Translations under genes and position numbers: made by a program
Notes under the pieces: model-generated
Database searches by the model: none
What the model was told of the DNA's origin: nothing
What the model saw: only the letters and a program-made list of their open reading frames with translations
Assembly: GCA_944368215.1 (NCBI GenBank)
Contig: CALVWX010000007.1
Span: 1-64,000, forward strand
DNA: 64,000 nt
Direction: 5' to 3'
Source of the DNA: an uncultured Clostridia bacterium
GTDB taxonomy: Bacteria; Bacillota; Clostridia; Christensenellales; Borkfalkiaceae
Part shown: piece by piece, positions 21,893 to 29,769 of the stretch
Numbering within the stretch: position 1 is the stretch's first letter
Layout of the letters: every line of letters begins with the position of its first letter

Positions 21893-22803
21893 TGTTGCGC
21901 ATTCTGCGCTTTCTGAAAGATCCCCCCGCGGCATTCCTCATTGCAATCTGGGTTATAACCGTCGCGCTCGTGGGCGGCGCGGTCGCGCTCATGTCGCTCG
22001 ACTATGAGGGCTGGCCGTCCTATATAGTTTACGTCTGCGCCGCCGTTTTTTTGGCGTATTCCGTATTTGCGATAGTGCGGTGCGCGCCCCGCATAAAGGC
22101 GGGTGTGGTGGAAAGGGCAAAGCGCCGCCGCTTTACAAACAATCTCATCGGCAGCTACGGCTTCCGTACGGTGGTGTTCTTTGCCGTATCTTTTGCAATC
22201 AACACGGGATATGCCCTGTTCAACGGCGTTATGGGCATAATTTTTTCTTCCGTATGGTACGGCGTAATGTCCTGCTATTACATTATGCTCAGCGCGTTCC
22301 GCGGCGCCGTCCTCGCTTTGAGCTACAGGGCAAAAAAACGCGCTGCGGACGATTGTTCGGCAGCGGAAAGCAAGCTTAAAATTTACCGCCTGTGCGGCGC
22401 CGCGCTGTTCGTGCTCGAACTCGCCCTCGCCGGCGCAGTTACGCTCATGATTTTATCTGACAGGCCCGCGGCTTATTCTCAGATTATGGCTATAACCTCT
22501 GCGGCGTACACTTTTTACAAGGTGATATTTGCCGTAGTCAATATAGTAAAGGCGCGCCGCCTGCGCGACCCCATGCTGCAGTGCTTCCGCAATATAAATT
22601 TAACCGATGCGGGCGTGTCGCTGCTTTCGCTGCAGGTGACCATGCTGGCGGTGTTCTCCGAAGGAGACATGCGCCTCGCGTCCGCGCTCAACGCCGTAAC
22701 GGGTTTTGTAGTCTGCGCACTCACGGTCGTTCTCGGCATAATCATGATTGTCGGCGGCAGTTTAAGGTTAAAACAACTTAAGGCAGGAAAAGCAAATGAA
22801 TGA
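21889..22803 (+). CDS. Membrane protein of the two-component operon
   Basis: A 304-residue polytopic protein, overlapping the kinase stop (ATGATG), with GGAGG five bases before the start. About seven to eight TM helices occur: roughly 15-35, 42-62, 85-110, 118-140, 165-185, 200-220, 245-262 and 268-290. No family is recognised. Close coupling to the kinase suggests a partner or target of the sensor pathway. Confidence 0.7.
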   Translation: MMLRILRFLKDPPAAFLIAIWVITVALVGGAVALMSLDYEGWPSYIVYVCAAVFLAYSVFAIVRCAPRIKAGVVERAKRRRFTNNLIGSYGFRTVVFFAVSFAINTGYALFNGVMGIIFSSVWYGVMSCYYIMLSAFRGAVLALSYRAKKRAADDCSAAESKLKIYRLCGAALFVLELALAGAVTLMILSDRPAAYSQIMAITSAAYTFYKVIFAVVNIVKARRLRDPMLQCFRNINLTDAGVSLLSLQVTMLAVFSEGDMRLASALNAVTGFVVCALTVVLGIIMIVGGSLRLKQLKAGKANE

Positions 22804-23188
22804 ACGCAACGATAAATTCAGTTACACATACGCCGCGCCCACCGAGGGCGAACGGCGCGAAATTGAAGAAATCCGCAAGCAATATTGCGCGGATGAAGGG
22901 GAGGAGGACAAACTTTCCCGTCTGCGCAGGCTCAACGCCCGCGTCAAAAACACCGCCATGTGCGCCGCTCTCTCCTGCGGTGTTTCAGGCGTGCTCATTT
23001 TCGGCCTCGGCATGAGCCTTACGCTCGCTTTCGGGCAGTTTGCCGCCGGCATTGTCGTGGCCGTAGTCGGCGTAATCCCCATGGTGCTCGCCAATCCCTT
23101 GTATAACTTTGTGCTTAAAAAGTGCAAGGCAAAATACGGTGAGGAAATTTTAAGGCTTTCGGACGAGCTGTTAAACGGCCGCAAGTAA
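22796..23188 (+). CDS. Small membrane protein, last gene of two-component operon
   Basis: A 130-residue protein overlapping the previous gene by eight bases. The N-terminal half is charged (EGERREIEEIRKQY ...), the second half has two TM helices (about 52-73 and 78-100) followed by a basic tail. Not recognised. A terminator follows the stop after 42 bases. Confidence 0.65.
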   Translation: MNERNDKFSYTYAAPTEGERREIEEIRKQYCADEGEEDKLSRLRRLNARVKNTAMCAALSCGVSGVLIFGLGMSLTLAFGQFAAGIVVAVVGVIPMVLANPLYNFVLKKCKAKYGEEILRLSDELLNGRK

Positions 23189-23230
23189 ATTACTGCCGCA
23201 TATACGGCGTTCTTTCGTCAAAATAACAGG

Positions 23231-23270
23231 CCGCCCGCCGCCGCATTTGCGGCGGCGGGCGGTTCTTTTT
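23231..23270 (+). terminator. Terminator of the two-component operon
   Basis: A 15-bp GC stem CCGCCCGCCGCCGCA / TGCGGCGGCGGGCGG with TT loop followed by TTCTTTTT. Confidence 0.9.
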
Positions 23271-23322
23271 AACGGCATGAATCCGCGAGAGTTGACGAAC
23301 GACGTTTAATTTTTGTCCCCTT

Positions 23323-23492
23323 TGTCATCTTGAGCGTAGCGCGGAGGGCCACCCTGCCCGACGTGCGCAGTCGAAAGATCTTGTTTGTCCTTTATCCGAC
23401 CAGATACATTCGACTACGCAGGGTTTCACCCTGCTTCGCTCAGTATGACACTGCGGTGCTGATATTTAGATTACACATCTTTCGGGAACACC
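23323..23492 (+). repeat. Full copy of the TGTCATCTTGAG...CAGTATGACA repeat
   Basis: The 128-base core (23323-23450) starts TGTCATCTTGAGCG and ends CGCTCAGTATGACA, which are near-perfect inverted ends. It contains GCCCGACGTGCGCAGTCGAAAGATC and, after a variable middle, ATACATTCGACTACGCAGGG. A 40-base tail (to 23492) is shared with the copy at 5455. It occupies most of the 380-base gap before the patatin gene. Confidence 0.85.
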
Positions 23493-23509
23493 TTAAATGC
23501 GCCCTGTTA

Positions 23510-23538
23510 TTGACAGCGCGGATAAGCGGTGGTAAAAT
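23510..23538 (+). promoter_or_regulatory. Promoter of the patatin-like gene
   Basis: TTGACA (23510-23515), 17-base spacer, TAAAAT (23533-23538), directly behind the repeat copy. Confidence 0.8.
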
Positions 23539-23567
23539 ATAATAAAAATTCAAAAGGTGGATGTAAT

Positions 23568-24407
23568 ATGAAGACGGGTGTTATCGATGTGGGAGGCGGC
23601 ATGCGCGGCGTATATGCGACGGGCGTGTTCGACCGCTGCATGGACGACGGCGTGAACTTCGATTTGTGCATAGGCGTGTCCGCCGGCAGTGCGAACATCG
23701 CGTCCTTCCTCGCCGGCCAAAGGGGACGCAATTACATTTTTTACACTCAGTACGCCATGCGCGAAAAATATATGAGCCTGCGCAACTTTATTTTAAAGAA
23801 AAGCTATATCGACCTCGATTACGTCTACGGCACGCTTAGCAATTCGGACGGTGAAAATCCCATAGACTACGCGGCGTTCGCCGCCAATCCCGCGCAGTTT
23901 CTCGTTGTCGCGGCAAACGCCCTTACGGGCGAGGCCAGATATTTCGATAAAAGCGACATTTCGCTCGACCATTACGACGTGTTCAAGGCCTCGTGTTCGA
24001 TACCCGTTGTGTGCCACCCCTATTTTATAGACGGCGTGCCCTATTACGACGGCGCGCTCGCCGACCCTGTGCCCGTGAAAAAGGCCTTCGATATGGGCTG
24101 CGACAAAGTAGTTTTAATTCTCACAAAACCGCGCTCTTTTATTCGCACCGCCGATAAAGATGCAAGGCTCGCCCGCTTCATCCGCAAAAAATATCCCGCG
24201 GCGGCCGAAGGCATGGAAAAGCGCGCACAAAACTACAACGACGGCGTCGCTCTCGCCAAAGAGTACGAAGAGCAGGGCAGACTGATAATAATCGCGCCCG
24301 ACGACACCTGCGGCGTGGACACGCTCACGCGCGACAAAACTGCAATGGATAATTTTTACAAAAAGGGCTTAAGCGACGGCGCGGCCGTCTCGGCGTTTTT
24401 AAAGTAA
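23568..24407 (+). CDS. Patatin-like phospholipase
   Basis: A 279-residue cytoplasmic hydrolase of the RssA/YjjU-like patatin group. The oxyanion-hole motif GGGMRGVYATGVFD is near residue 7, the nucleophile Ser in GVSAGSAN near residue 41 and the catalytic Asp in YYDGALADPVPV near 158, so the Ser-Asp dyad is complete. The family hydrolyses acyl esters of phospholipids or lysophospholipids. Start 23568 has AGGTGG eight bases upstream. UvrA2 follows after 55 bases, separated by a loopless palindrome. Confidence 0.9.
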   Translation: MKTGVIDVGGGMRGVYATGVFDRCMDDGVNFDLCIGVSAGSANIASFLAGQRGRNYIFYTQYAMREKYMSLRNFILKKSYIDLDYVYGTLSNSDGENPIDYAAFAANPAQFLVVAANALTGEARYFDKSDISLDHYDVFKASCSIPVVCHPYFIDGVPYYDGALADPVPVKKAFDMGCDKVVLILTKPRSFIRTADKDARLARFIRKKYPAAAEGMEKRAQNYNDGVALAKEYEEQGRLIIIAPDDTCGVDTLTRDKTAMDNFYKKGLSDGAAVSAFLK

Positions 24408-24418
24408 TCAACATAACG

Positions 24419-24444
24419 TTCGCCGCCGCATATGCGGCGGCGAA
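24419..24444. terminator. 26-base loopless palindrome
   Basis: Arms TTCGCCGCCGCAT / ATGCGGCGGCGAA centred on CATATG, between the patatin and uvrA2 genes. No T run. It could be an attenuating hairpin within a shared transcript. Confidence 0.55.
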
Positions 24445-24462
24445 CTGCGGAATTTCAGCATT

Positions 24463-26979
24463 ATGGACGAAAAGAATATTCCCGGAAACGACAACCAATC
24501 CCCGCCCGCGGCTATAAAGGTGCGCGGCGCGCGTGTGCACAACCTAAAAAATATAAACGTCGACGTGCCCCTCAATAAAATAGTAGGCATCGCGGGCGTC
24601 TCGGGCTCGGGCAAGTCTTCGCTGGCGCTCGGCGTGCTGTACGCCGAAGGCTCGCGCAGGTATCTCGAGGCTCTTTCCACATATACGAGGCGGCGCATGA
24701 CACAGGCGGCCAAGGCGCAGGTGGACGAAATTTTGTACGTTCCCGCGGCGCTCGCGCTCCATCAGCGCCCCGCCGTGCCCGGCATACGCAGCACGTTCGG
24801 CACGGGCACAGAACTTTTAAACAGCCTGCGCCTCATGTATTCGCGCCTTGCAAAACACCGCTGTCCCAACGGGCATTACCTCGCGCCCACGCTGGCGGTT
24901 GCGGCCGAAAAACAACTCGTCTGCCCGGTGTGCGGAGCAAAATTTTATGCGCCTTCGGCGGAGGAGCTTGCCTTCAACAGTCAGGGCGCCTGCCGTACGT
25001 GCGGCGGCACGGGTACGGTGCGCACGGTAGATATATCCTCGCTCGTGCCCGACGAAAGTCTGACCATAGACGAGGGCGCCGTCGCGCCGTGGAACTCGCT
25101 CATGTGGTCGCTGATGACCGATGTCTGCCGCGCCATGGGCGTGCGCACGGACGTGCCCTTCCGCGACCTCACGGATAAGGAAAAGAACATAGTCTACAAC
25201 GGCCCCGCCGTCAAAAAGCATATATTCTACCGCTCAAAAAATTCCGATGTCGCCACGGAAATGGATTTTACATATTACAGTGCGGTACACACCGTCGAAA
25301 ACGCCCTCTCCAAGGTCAAAGACGAGAGCGGAATGAAGCGCGTTGAAAAGTTTTTAAAGCAGGAAGCCTGCCCCGACTGCGGCGGTTCGCGCCTCAGCGA
25401 GGCGGCCCGCGCGCCCCTTCTGCGCGGCATACCGCTTGACGAAACCTGCCGCATGACCCTTTCCGACCTGCTCGAATGGGTAAACGGCGTGCCCGCAAGC
25501 CTGCCCGAAGAGATGAGGCCGATGGCCGAAAGCATCTGCCAGTCCTTCCGCACGGTGGCAAAGCGGCTTATGGATCTGGGGCTCGGCTATCTCACGCTCG
25601 ACAGGGCGTCTTCAACGCTTTCAACGGGCGAACGCCAGCGCATGCAGCTCGCGCGCGCCGTGCGCAACCGCACCACGGGCGTTCTGTACGTGCTGGACGA
25701 GCCTTCCATAGGCCTGCACCCTTCAAACATAGTCGGCCTTACGGGCGTTATGCGCGACCTCATCGCCGACGGCAACTCCATAGCCCTCGTCGACCACGAC
25801 ACGCAGATACTGACCGCCTCCGACTGGATTATAGAAATGGGCCCGGGCGCGGGCGCCGGCGGCGGCAACGTCATAGCTCAGGGCACGGTTAAAGACATCT
25901 CGCATAACGCACATTCAAAAATAGGCCCCTTCTTAAGCGGCGGTTTCTGCGCCGATCTGCGCCCCCGCGCAAAGGGCGAAGAAATCTTTTCGTCAGGCCA
26001 TATCCGCCTGTCAACGGGCGCAATCCACACGGTTAAGCCGCTTACAGCCGATATCCCCAAGGGCAGGCTGACGGTCGTCACGGGCGTTTCGGGTTCGGGC
26101 AAAACCACGCTCATACTCGAAAGTCTCATCCCCGCGCTGGAGGCCGTGACCGAGGGCAGAAAGCTACCGCCGCACGTACTCTCGGCCGAGGCTGATGGCA
26201 TAGCGCGCGTAAAGCTCATAGACGCAACGCCCATAGGCATAAACGTGCGCTCGACAGTGGCTACCTACGCCAACGTGCACGACGAGCTGCGCAAAGTCTT
26301 CGCCCGCACTGCCGAAGCCAAGGCGGGCGGATACAAGGCGGGAGATTTTTCGTACAACACGGGCGCGCTGCGCTGTCCCGTGTGCGACGGCACCGGCACG
26401 ATAAGCCTCGACGTGCAGTTTTTGCCCGACGTTGAAATTCCCTGCCCCGAATGCCGCGGCACGCGCTATTCCAAAGCCGCGCACGGCGTGCATTATAAAA
26501 CGAAAAAGGGGGAGCAGTATACCCTTCCCGACCTCATGGCCATGGATGTGCATCAGGCCGTTTCGGCCTGCCGCGATATAAAACTCGTCAGCCAGCGCCT
26601 GCAGGTGCTTGAAGACCTGGGGCTGGGCTATCTCACTCTCGGCGAGCAGACCCCCGGTCTTTCCGGCGGGGAGGCCCAGCGGCTCAAGCTGGCCAGCGAA
26701 ATGGGCAGGGCGCAGTCGGATACGCTCTTCGTCTTCGACGAACCCACTATAGGTCTGCATCCCCTCGACGTCAGAACGCTCGTCGGCGTGTTCCAGACCC
26801 TCATAGACCACGGCGCAACCGTCGTCGTCATAGAGCACGACCTCGACGTCATCCGTAGCGCCGACTATATCATAGACATGGGCCCCGGCGGAGGGGAGGA
26901 AGGCGGCAGAATTGTCGCCTGCGGCACGCCCGAAGAAATTGCGGCGAACCCCGCAAGCGTTACGGGCAGATTTATTTGA
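24463..26979 (+). CDS. UvrA2-type ABC ATPase (excinuclease subunit A paralogue)
   Basis: An 838-residue double ABC protein, about 100 residues shorter than housekeeping UvrA because the UvrB-binding region is reduced, as in UvrA2/DrrC-type proteins. Walker A motifs are GVSGSGKSS (about residue 46) and GVSGSGKTT (about 545); signature motifs are STGERQRMQLARA and LSGGEAQRLKLA; Walker B segments are VLDEPSIGLHP and VFDEPTIGLHP. Zinc modules CPVC...CRTCGGTG, CPDCGGSR and CPVCDGTG...CPECRGTR are present. The role is DNA-damage binding, often linked to resistance to DNA-binding drugs. The ATG has no good ribosome site. A terminator follows. Confidence 0.9.
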   Translation: MDEKNIPGNDNQSPPAAIKVRGARVHNLKNINVDVPLNKIVGIAGVSGSGKSSLALGVLYAEGSRRYLEALSTYTRRRMTQAAKAQVDEILYVPAALALHQRPAVPGIRSTFGTGTELLNSLRLMYSRLAKHRCPNGHYLAPTLAVAAEKQLVCPVCGAKFYAPSAEELAFNSQGACRTCGGTGTVRTVDISSLVPDESLTIDEGAVAPWNSLMWSLMTDVCRAMGVRTDVPFRDLTDKEKNIVYNGPAVKKHIFYRSKNSDVATEMDFTYYSAVHTVENALSKVKDESGMKRVEKFLKQEACPDCGGSRLSEAARAPLLRGIPLDETCRMTLSDLLEWVNGVPASLPEEMRPMAESICQSFRTVAKRLMDLGLGYLTLDRASSTLSTGERQRMQLARAVRNRTTGVLYVLDEPSIGLHPSNIVGLTGVMRDLIADGNSIALVDHDTQILTASDWIIEMGPGAGAGGGNVIAQGTVKDISHNAHSKIGPFLSGGFCADLRPRAKGEEIFSSGHIRLSTGAIHTVKPLTADIPKGRLTVVTGVSGSGKTTLILESLIPALEAVTEGRKLPPHVLSAEADGIARVKLIDATPIGINVRSTVATYANVHDELRKVFARTAEAKAGGYKAGDFSYNTGALRCPVCDGTGTISLDVQFLPDVEIPCPECRGTRYSKAAHGVHYKTKKGEQYTLPDLMAMDVHQAVSACRDIKLVSQRLQVLEDLGLGYLTLGEQTPGLSGGEAQRLKLASEMGRAQSDTLFVFDEPTIGLHPLDVRTLVGVFQTLIDHGATVVVIEHDLDVIRSADYIIDMGPGGGEEGGRIVACGTPEEIAANPASVTGRFI

Positions 26980-26998
26980 TTGTTTTATGTAAAATCAG

Positions 26999-27033
26999 GC
27001 GCGCCGCGCGAAGGTTACCTTCGCGCGGCGCGC
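26999..27033. terminator. Terminator after uvrA2
   Basis: A 16-bp perfect GC stem (26999-27014 with 27018-27033) with TTA loop; no clear T run follows. Confidence 0.65.
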
Positions 27034-27081
27034 TGCGTTCTGTCGCTGCCGACCAATATTTTTTTACGGCCTTAAAGTTGT

Positions 27082-27109
27082 TTGACATATCCGCAGTTTA
27101 TGATAGAAT
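27082..27109 (+). promoter_or_regulatory. Promoter of the MFS transporter gene
   Basis: TTGACA (27082-27087), 16-base spacer, TAGAAT (27104-27109) with TGA before it. Confidence 0.7.
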
Positions 27110-27173
27110 ATTCAGCGTAAAAAATGTGTGCTCGGTTTGAAACGCGCGCAAAAACGGCAAAAGGAAAAAGATT

Positions 27174-28373
27174 GTGTTCTCGCTTTTGGTTGCCATTATT
27201 TATTTAAGTTTCATAAGCCTCGGTCTGCCCGATTCCCTTCTCGGCGCGGCGTGGCCCGTAATGAGCGAACAGTTCGGCTCGCCCTTAGGTTACGCCAGCA
27301 TAATTTCCGTCATAATCGGCGCGGGCACGGTAACTTCCAGCCTCATGAGCGACAGGCTTACAAAGCGGTTCGGGGCGGGGGCGGTCACCGCCGTCAGTAC
27401 GGCGCTTACGGCCGCTGCGCTCTTCGCCTTTTCCTTCAGCACGCAGTTCTGGATGCTCGCACTGTTCGCCGTCCCCTACGGCCTCGGCGCGGGCGGGGTG
27501 GACGCCGCCCTCAACAACTACGTGGCCGTCCATCTGCAGAGCCGCCACATGAGCTGGCTGCACTGCATGTGGGGCGTCGGCGCGTCGGTAAGTCCCTATA
27601 TAATGAGCTTCGCCCTCTCCGGCGGACTGGGCTGGAACGGCGGCTACCTTATAGTGGCAATAATCCAGTCGGTCATAACGGCGGCGCTGTTCATAAGTCT
27701 CCCGCTCTGGAAGAAGGCTTCCTCGCCCGTAAAGTCGGAAGAAGGGGAGGGGCAACCTCCTGAGATAAAAGAGCGCGCCAAGGCGCTGTCCTTTGTTCAG
27801 GTGTTTAAAATACGCGGCGCGGCAACGTGCTTCATGTGCTTTTTCTGCTACTGCGCGTTGGAGCAGACTTCCATGCTCTGGGCGAGTAGTTACATGATAT
27901 CGCACAACGGCTTTACCGAAGAATTCGCCGCCATGCTCGCCAGCCTGTTCTTTATCGGCATAACCGTCGGGCGCGGACTCAACGGTTTCCTCACTTTTAA
28001 ATTTTCCGACCGCACGCTGATACGCTGCGGCAGCGAGCTCATAGCCGTCGGTGTCATTCTCATTGCCATTCCCGTCGACGGGCTTACAATCGCGGGCTTC
28101 GTCGCGCTCGGCCTCGGCTGCGCGCCCGTCTATCCCGGCATAATTCACTCCACGCCGGCGCTCTTCGGTGTGGAAAATTCTCAGGCCGTCGTCGGCATGG
28201 AAATGGCCTTCGCCTATATCGGCGGACTGGCTTCGCCCCTTTTCGGCGTCATCGCCGGCGCCCTTACGCCCGATATTCTCCCCATATATGTGGGCATTTT
28301 CCTCGTACTCATGATAGTCATGCACGAAATAACGATAAAAAAGACTTCGCGTCCGCCTGCGGAGGTAAAATAA
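27174..28373 (+). CDS. Major facilitator superfamily transporter
   Basis: A 399-residue MFS permease with about 12 TM helices and the loop motif SDRLTKRFGAG between TM2 and TM3. It resembles FucP/YfkF-like sugar or small-molecule transporters (SLGLPDSLLGAAWP start). The start codon is GTG with AAAAGGA about 10 bases upstream. The next transporter gene begins right after the stop, so both are co-transcribed. The substrate cannot be told. Confidence 0.85.
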   Translation: MFSLLVAIIYLSFISLGLPDSLLGAAWPVMSEQFGSPLGYASIISVIIGAGTVTSSLMSDRLTKRFGAGAVTAVSTALTAAALFAFSFSTQFWMLALFAVPYGLGAGGVDAALNNYVAVHLQSRHMSWLHCMWGVGASVSPYIMSFALSGGLGWNGGYLIVAIIQSVITAALFISLPLWKKASSPVKSEEGEGQPPEIKERAKALSFVQVFKIRGAATCFMCFFCYCALEQTSMLWASSYMISHNGFTEEFAAMLASLFFIGITVGRGLNGFLTFKFSDRTLIRCGSELIAVGVILIAIPVDGLTIAGFVALGLGCAPVYPGIIHSTPALFGVENSQAVVGMEMAFAYIGGLASPLFGVIAGALTPDILPIYVGIFLVLMIVMHEITIKKTSRPPAEVK

Positions 28374-29555
28374 ATGGTTGAACACACAGTTGGCGGCGGC
28401 CGCAAATCGGGCGGAGGGGCGCCTCTCTTCATAAAGAAATGCGCGTGCGCCGCGGGGCGCTTTGTAAAAAGGGAGGCGGTGCTGTGCATCGCCGTTCTGC
28501 TTGCAATCATATCAATGTTCTTCGTGCCGCCCTCGGCCGCATACGCAGACTATATCGACTGGGACACCCTCGCGCTGCTCTTTTCGCTCATGGCCGTAAT
28601 GAAGGGTTTTCAGGGTGCGGGGCTCTTTTCCTTCCTCGCCGAAAAACTGCTTAAAAAGGCGGATACCACAAAAAAACTGCTCGCGGTGCTCGTCTTTCTG
28701 CCCTTTGTGCTCAGCATGGTCGTCACCAACGACGTGGCCTTGATAACTTTCGTGCCATTCGCCATAATCGTGCTCAAATCTGCGGGGCAGGAAAAGCTGG
28801 TAATACCCGCCGTAATTTTGCAGACGCTCGCCGCCAACCTCGGCAGCATGTTCACGCCCATAGGCAATCCGCAGAACCTCTATCTTTATAATGCGTCGGG
28901 CATGTCCTTCGGCGCGCTCATGCTCACCATGCTGCCCTATGTGGCCGTCTCCGCCGCAGGGCTTGCAGTGGCGGTGCTCTGTTTCAAATCTTCGCCCGTA
29001 CAGGTTGCCGAAGTTGAAACAAGATTAGGAGGGGCCTTCTCTCTTGCGTGGCCGGCGGTAATTTTCGTAATCTGCATACTCGGCCTGTTCGACGTCATTC
29101 CCCCGCTGATAATCGCCGCGCTCGTGCTCGTCTTTTTGCTGTTTGCCGACAGAAAAGCGCTTTCAAAGGTCGATTATTCCCTGCTCGGCACGTTCGTTGC
29201 GCTCTTCATTTTCATAGGCAATATGGGCAATATACCTGCCTTCCGCAACTTTCTGTCGTCGGTAATTTCGGGCAACGAAGAGATAGTCGCCGTGCTCGCC
29301 AGCCAGATAATAAGCAACGTGCCCGCCGCATTGCTCCTTTCGGGCTTTACTTCGGAGTGGAACGCCCTCATCGTCGGTTGCAACCTCGGCGGCCTCGGCA
29401 CGCTTATAGCCTCCATGGCCAGCCTCATTTCGTATAAAGCCATCGCACGGGAATACCCTTCGCTGCGCGTAAAGTATCTTATCAGGTTCACGGCGTACAA
29501 CGTCGTCTTTCTCGCCGTGCTGCTCGGCGCAAGCTATCTCATAGCGCTCATTTAA
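28374..29555 (+). CDS. SLC13/ArsB-NhaD type anion permease
   Basis: A 393-residue membrane protein of the CitMHS/ArsB/NhaD superfamily, with about ten TM helices. Family motifs are TNDVALITFVPFA and, in the first half, ANLGSMFTPIGNPQNL; the second half has SNVPAALLLSGF and GCNLGGLGTLIASMASL. Such proteins move di- or tricarboxylates, arsenite or sodium/protons. GGAGGT of the MFS gene end is the ribosome site. Substrate unknown. Confidence 0.85.
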   Translation: MVEHTVGGGRKSGGGAPLFIKKCACAAGRFVKREAVLCIAVLLAIISMFFVPPSAAYADYIDWDTLALLFSLMAVMKGFQGAGLFSFLAEKLLKKADTTKKLLAVLVFLPFVLSMVVTNDVALITFVPFAIIVLKSAGQEKLVIPAVILQTLAANLGSMFTPIGNPQNLYLYNASGMSFGALMLTMLPYVAVSAAGLAVAVLCFKSSPVQVAEVETRLGGAFSLAWPAVIFVICILGLFDVIPPLIIAALVLVFLLFADRKALSKVDYSLLGTFVALFIFIGNMGNIPAFRNFLSSVISGNEEIVAVLASQIISNVPAALLLSGFTSEWNALIVGCNLGGLGTLIASMASLISYKAIAREYPSLRVKYLIRFTAYNVVFLAVLLGASYLIALI

Positions 29556-29575
29556 ACTTCAGTTCAAAACAAAAC

Positions 29576-29611
29576 GCGGGCGGCGCACACAGTGCGCCGC
29601 CCGCATTTTTT
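29576..29611. terminator. Terminator between permease and feo genes
   Basis: A 13-bp stem GCGGGCGGCGCAC / GTGCGCCGCCCGC with ACA loop followed by ATTTTTTATG. Between convergent transcripts. Confidence 0.9.
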
Positions 29612-29759
29612 ATGATTTATCTTTTTTGTCGCAACGTGCGCTGCAGTAGCAGCAACTTCCGCAGCAGCCTTTGCCCTTCTTTTTGCGGCGAATGATGACG
29701 ATTATCGCCGCGATAGCGCACGCCGCTATTACGCAGCTTATTATAATGGTGGCAGTCAT
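29610..29759 (-). CDS. FeoB-associated Cys-rich membrane protein
   Basis: A 49-residue protein: one TM helix (residues 4-23, IIISCVIAACAIAAIIVII), a basic RRKKKGKG, then a Cys-rich end GCCGSCCYCSARC. This fits the FeoB_associated family (PF12669), usually encoded just after feoB in Firmicutes. It starts with ATG at 29759 behind GGAGGG, ten bases after the feoB stop, so it is the last gene of feoAB. The role in ferrous iron uptake is accepted by association; cysteines may bind Fe(II). Confidence 0.88.
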   Translation of the reverse strand: MTATIIISCVIAACAIAAIIVIIRRKKKGKGCCGSCCYCSARCDKKDKS

Positions 29760-29769
29760 GTCGCCCTCC

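Noticed and set aside
24463..26979. Housekeeping UvrA
   Set aside because: Too short and without the full UvrB-binding region; no uvrB or uvrC nearby, so UvrA2 is preferred.
27285..28385. Long minus-strand frame opposite the MFS gene
   Set aside because: Arg/His-rich shadow of the GC-rich codons of a clear MFS transporter.
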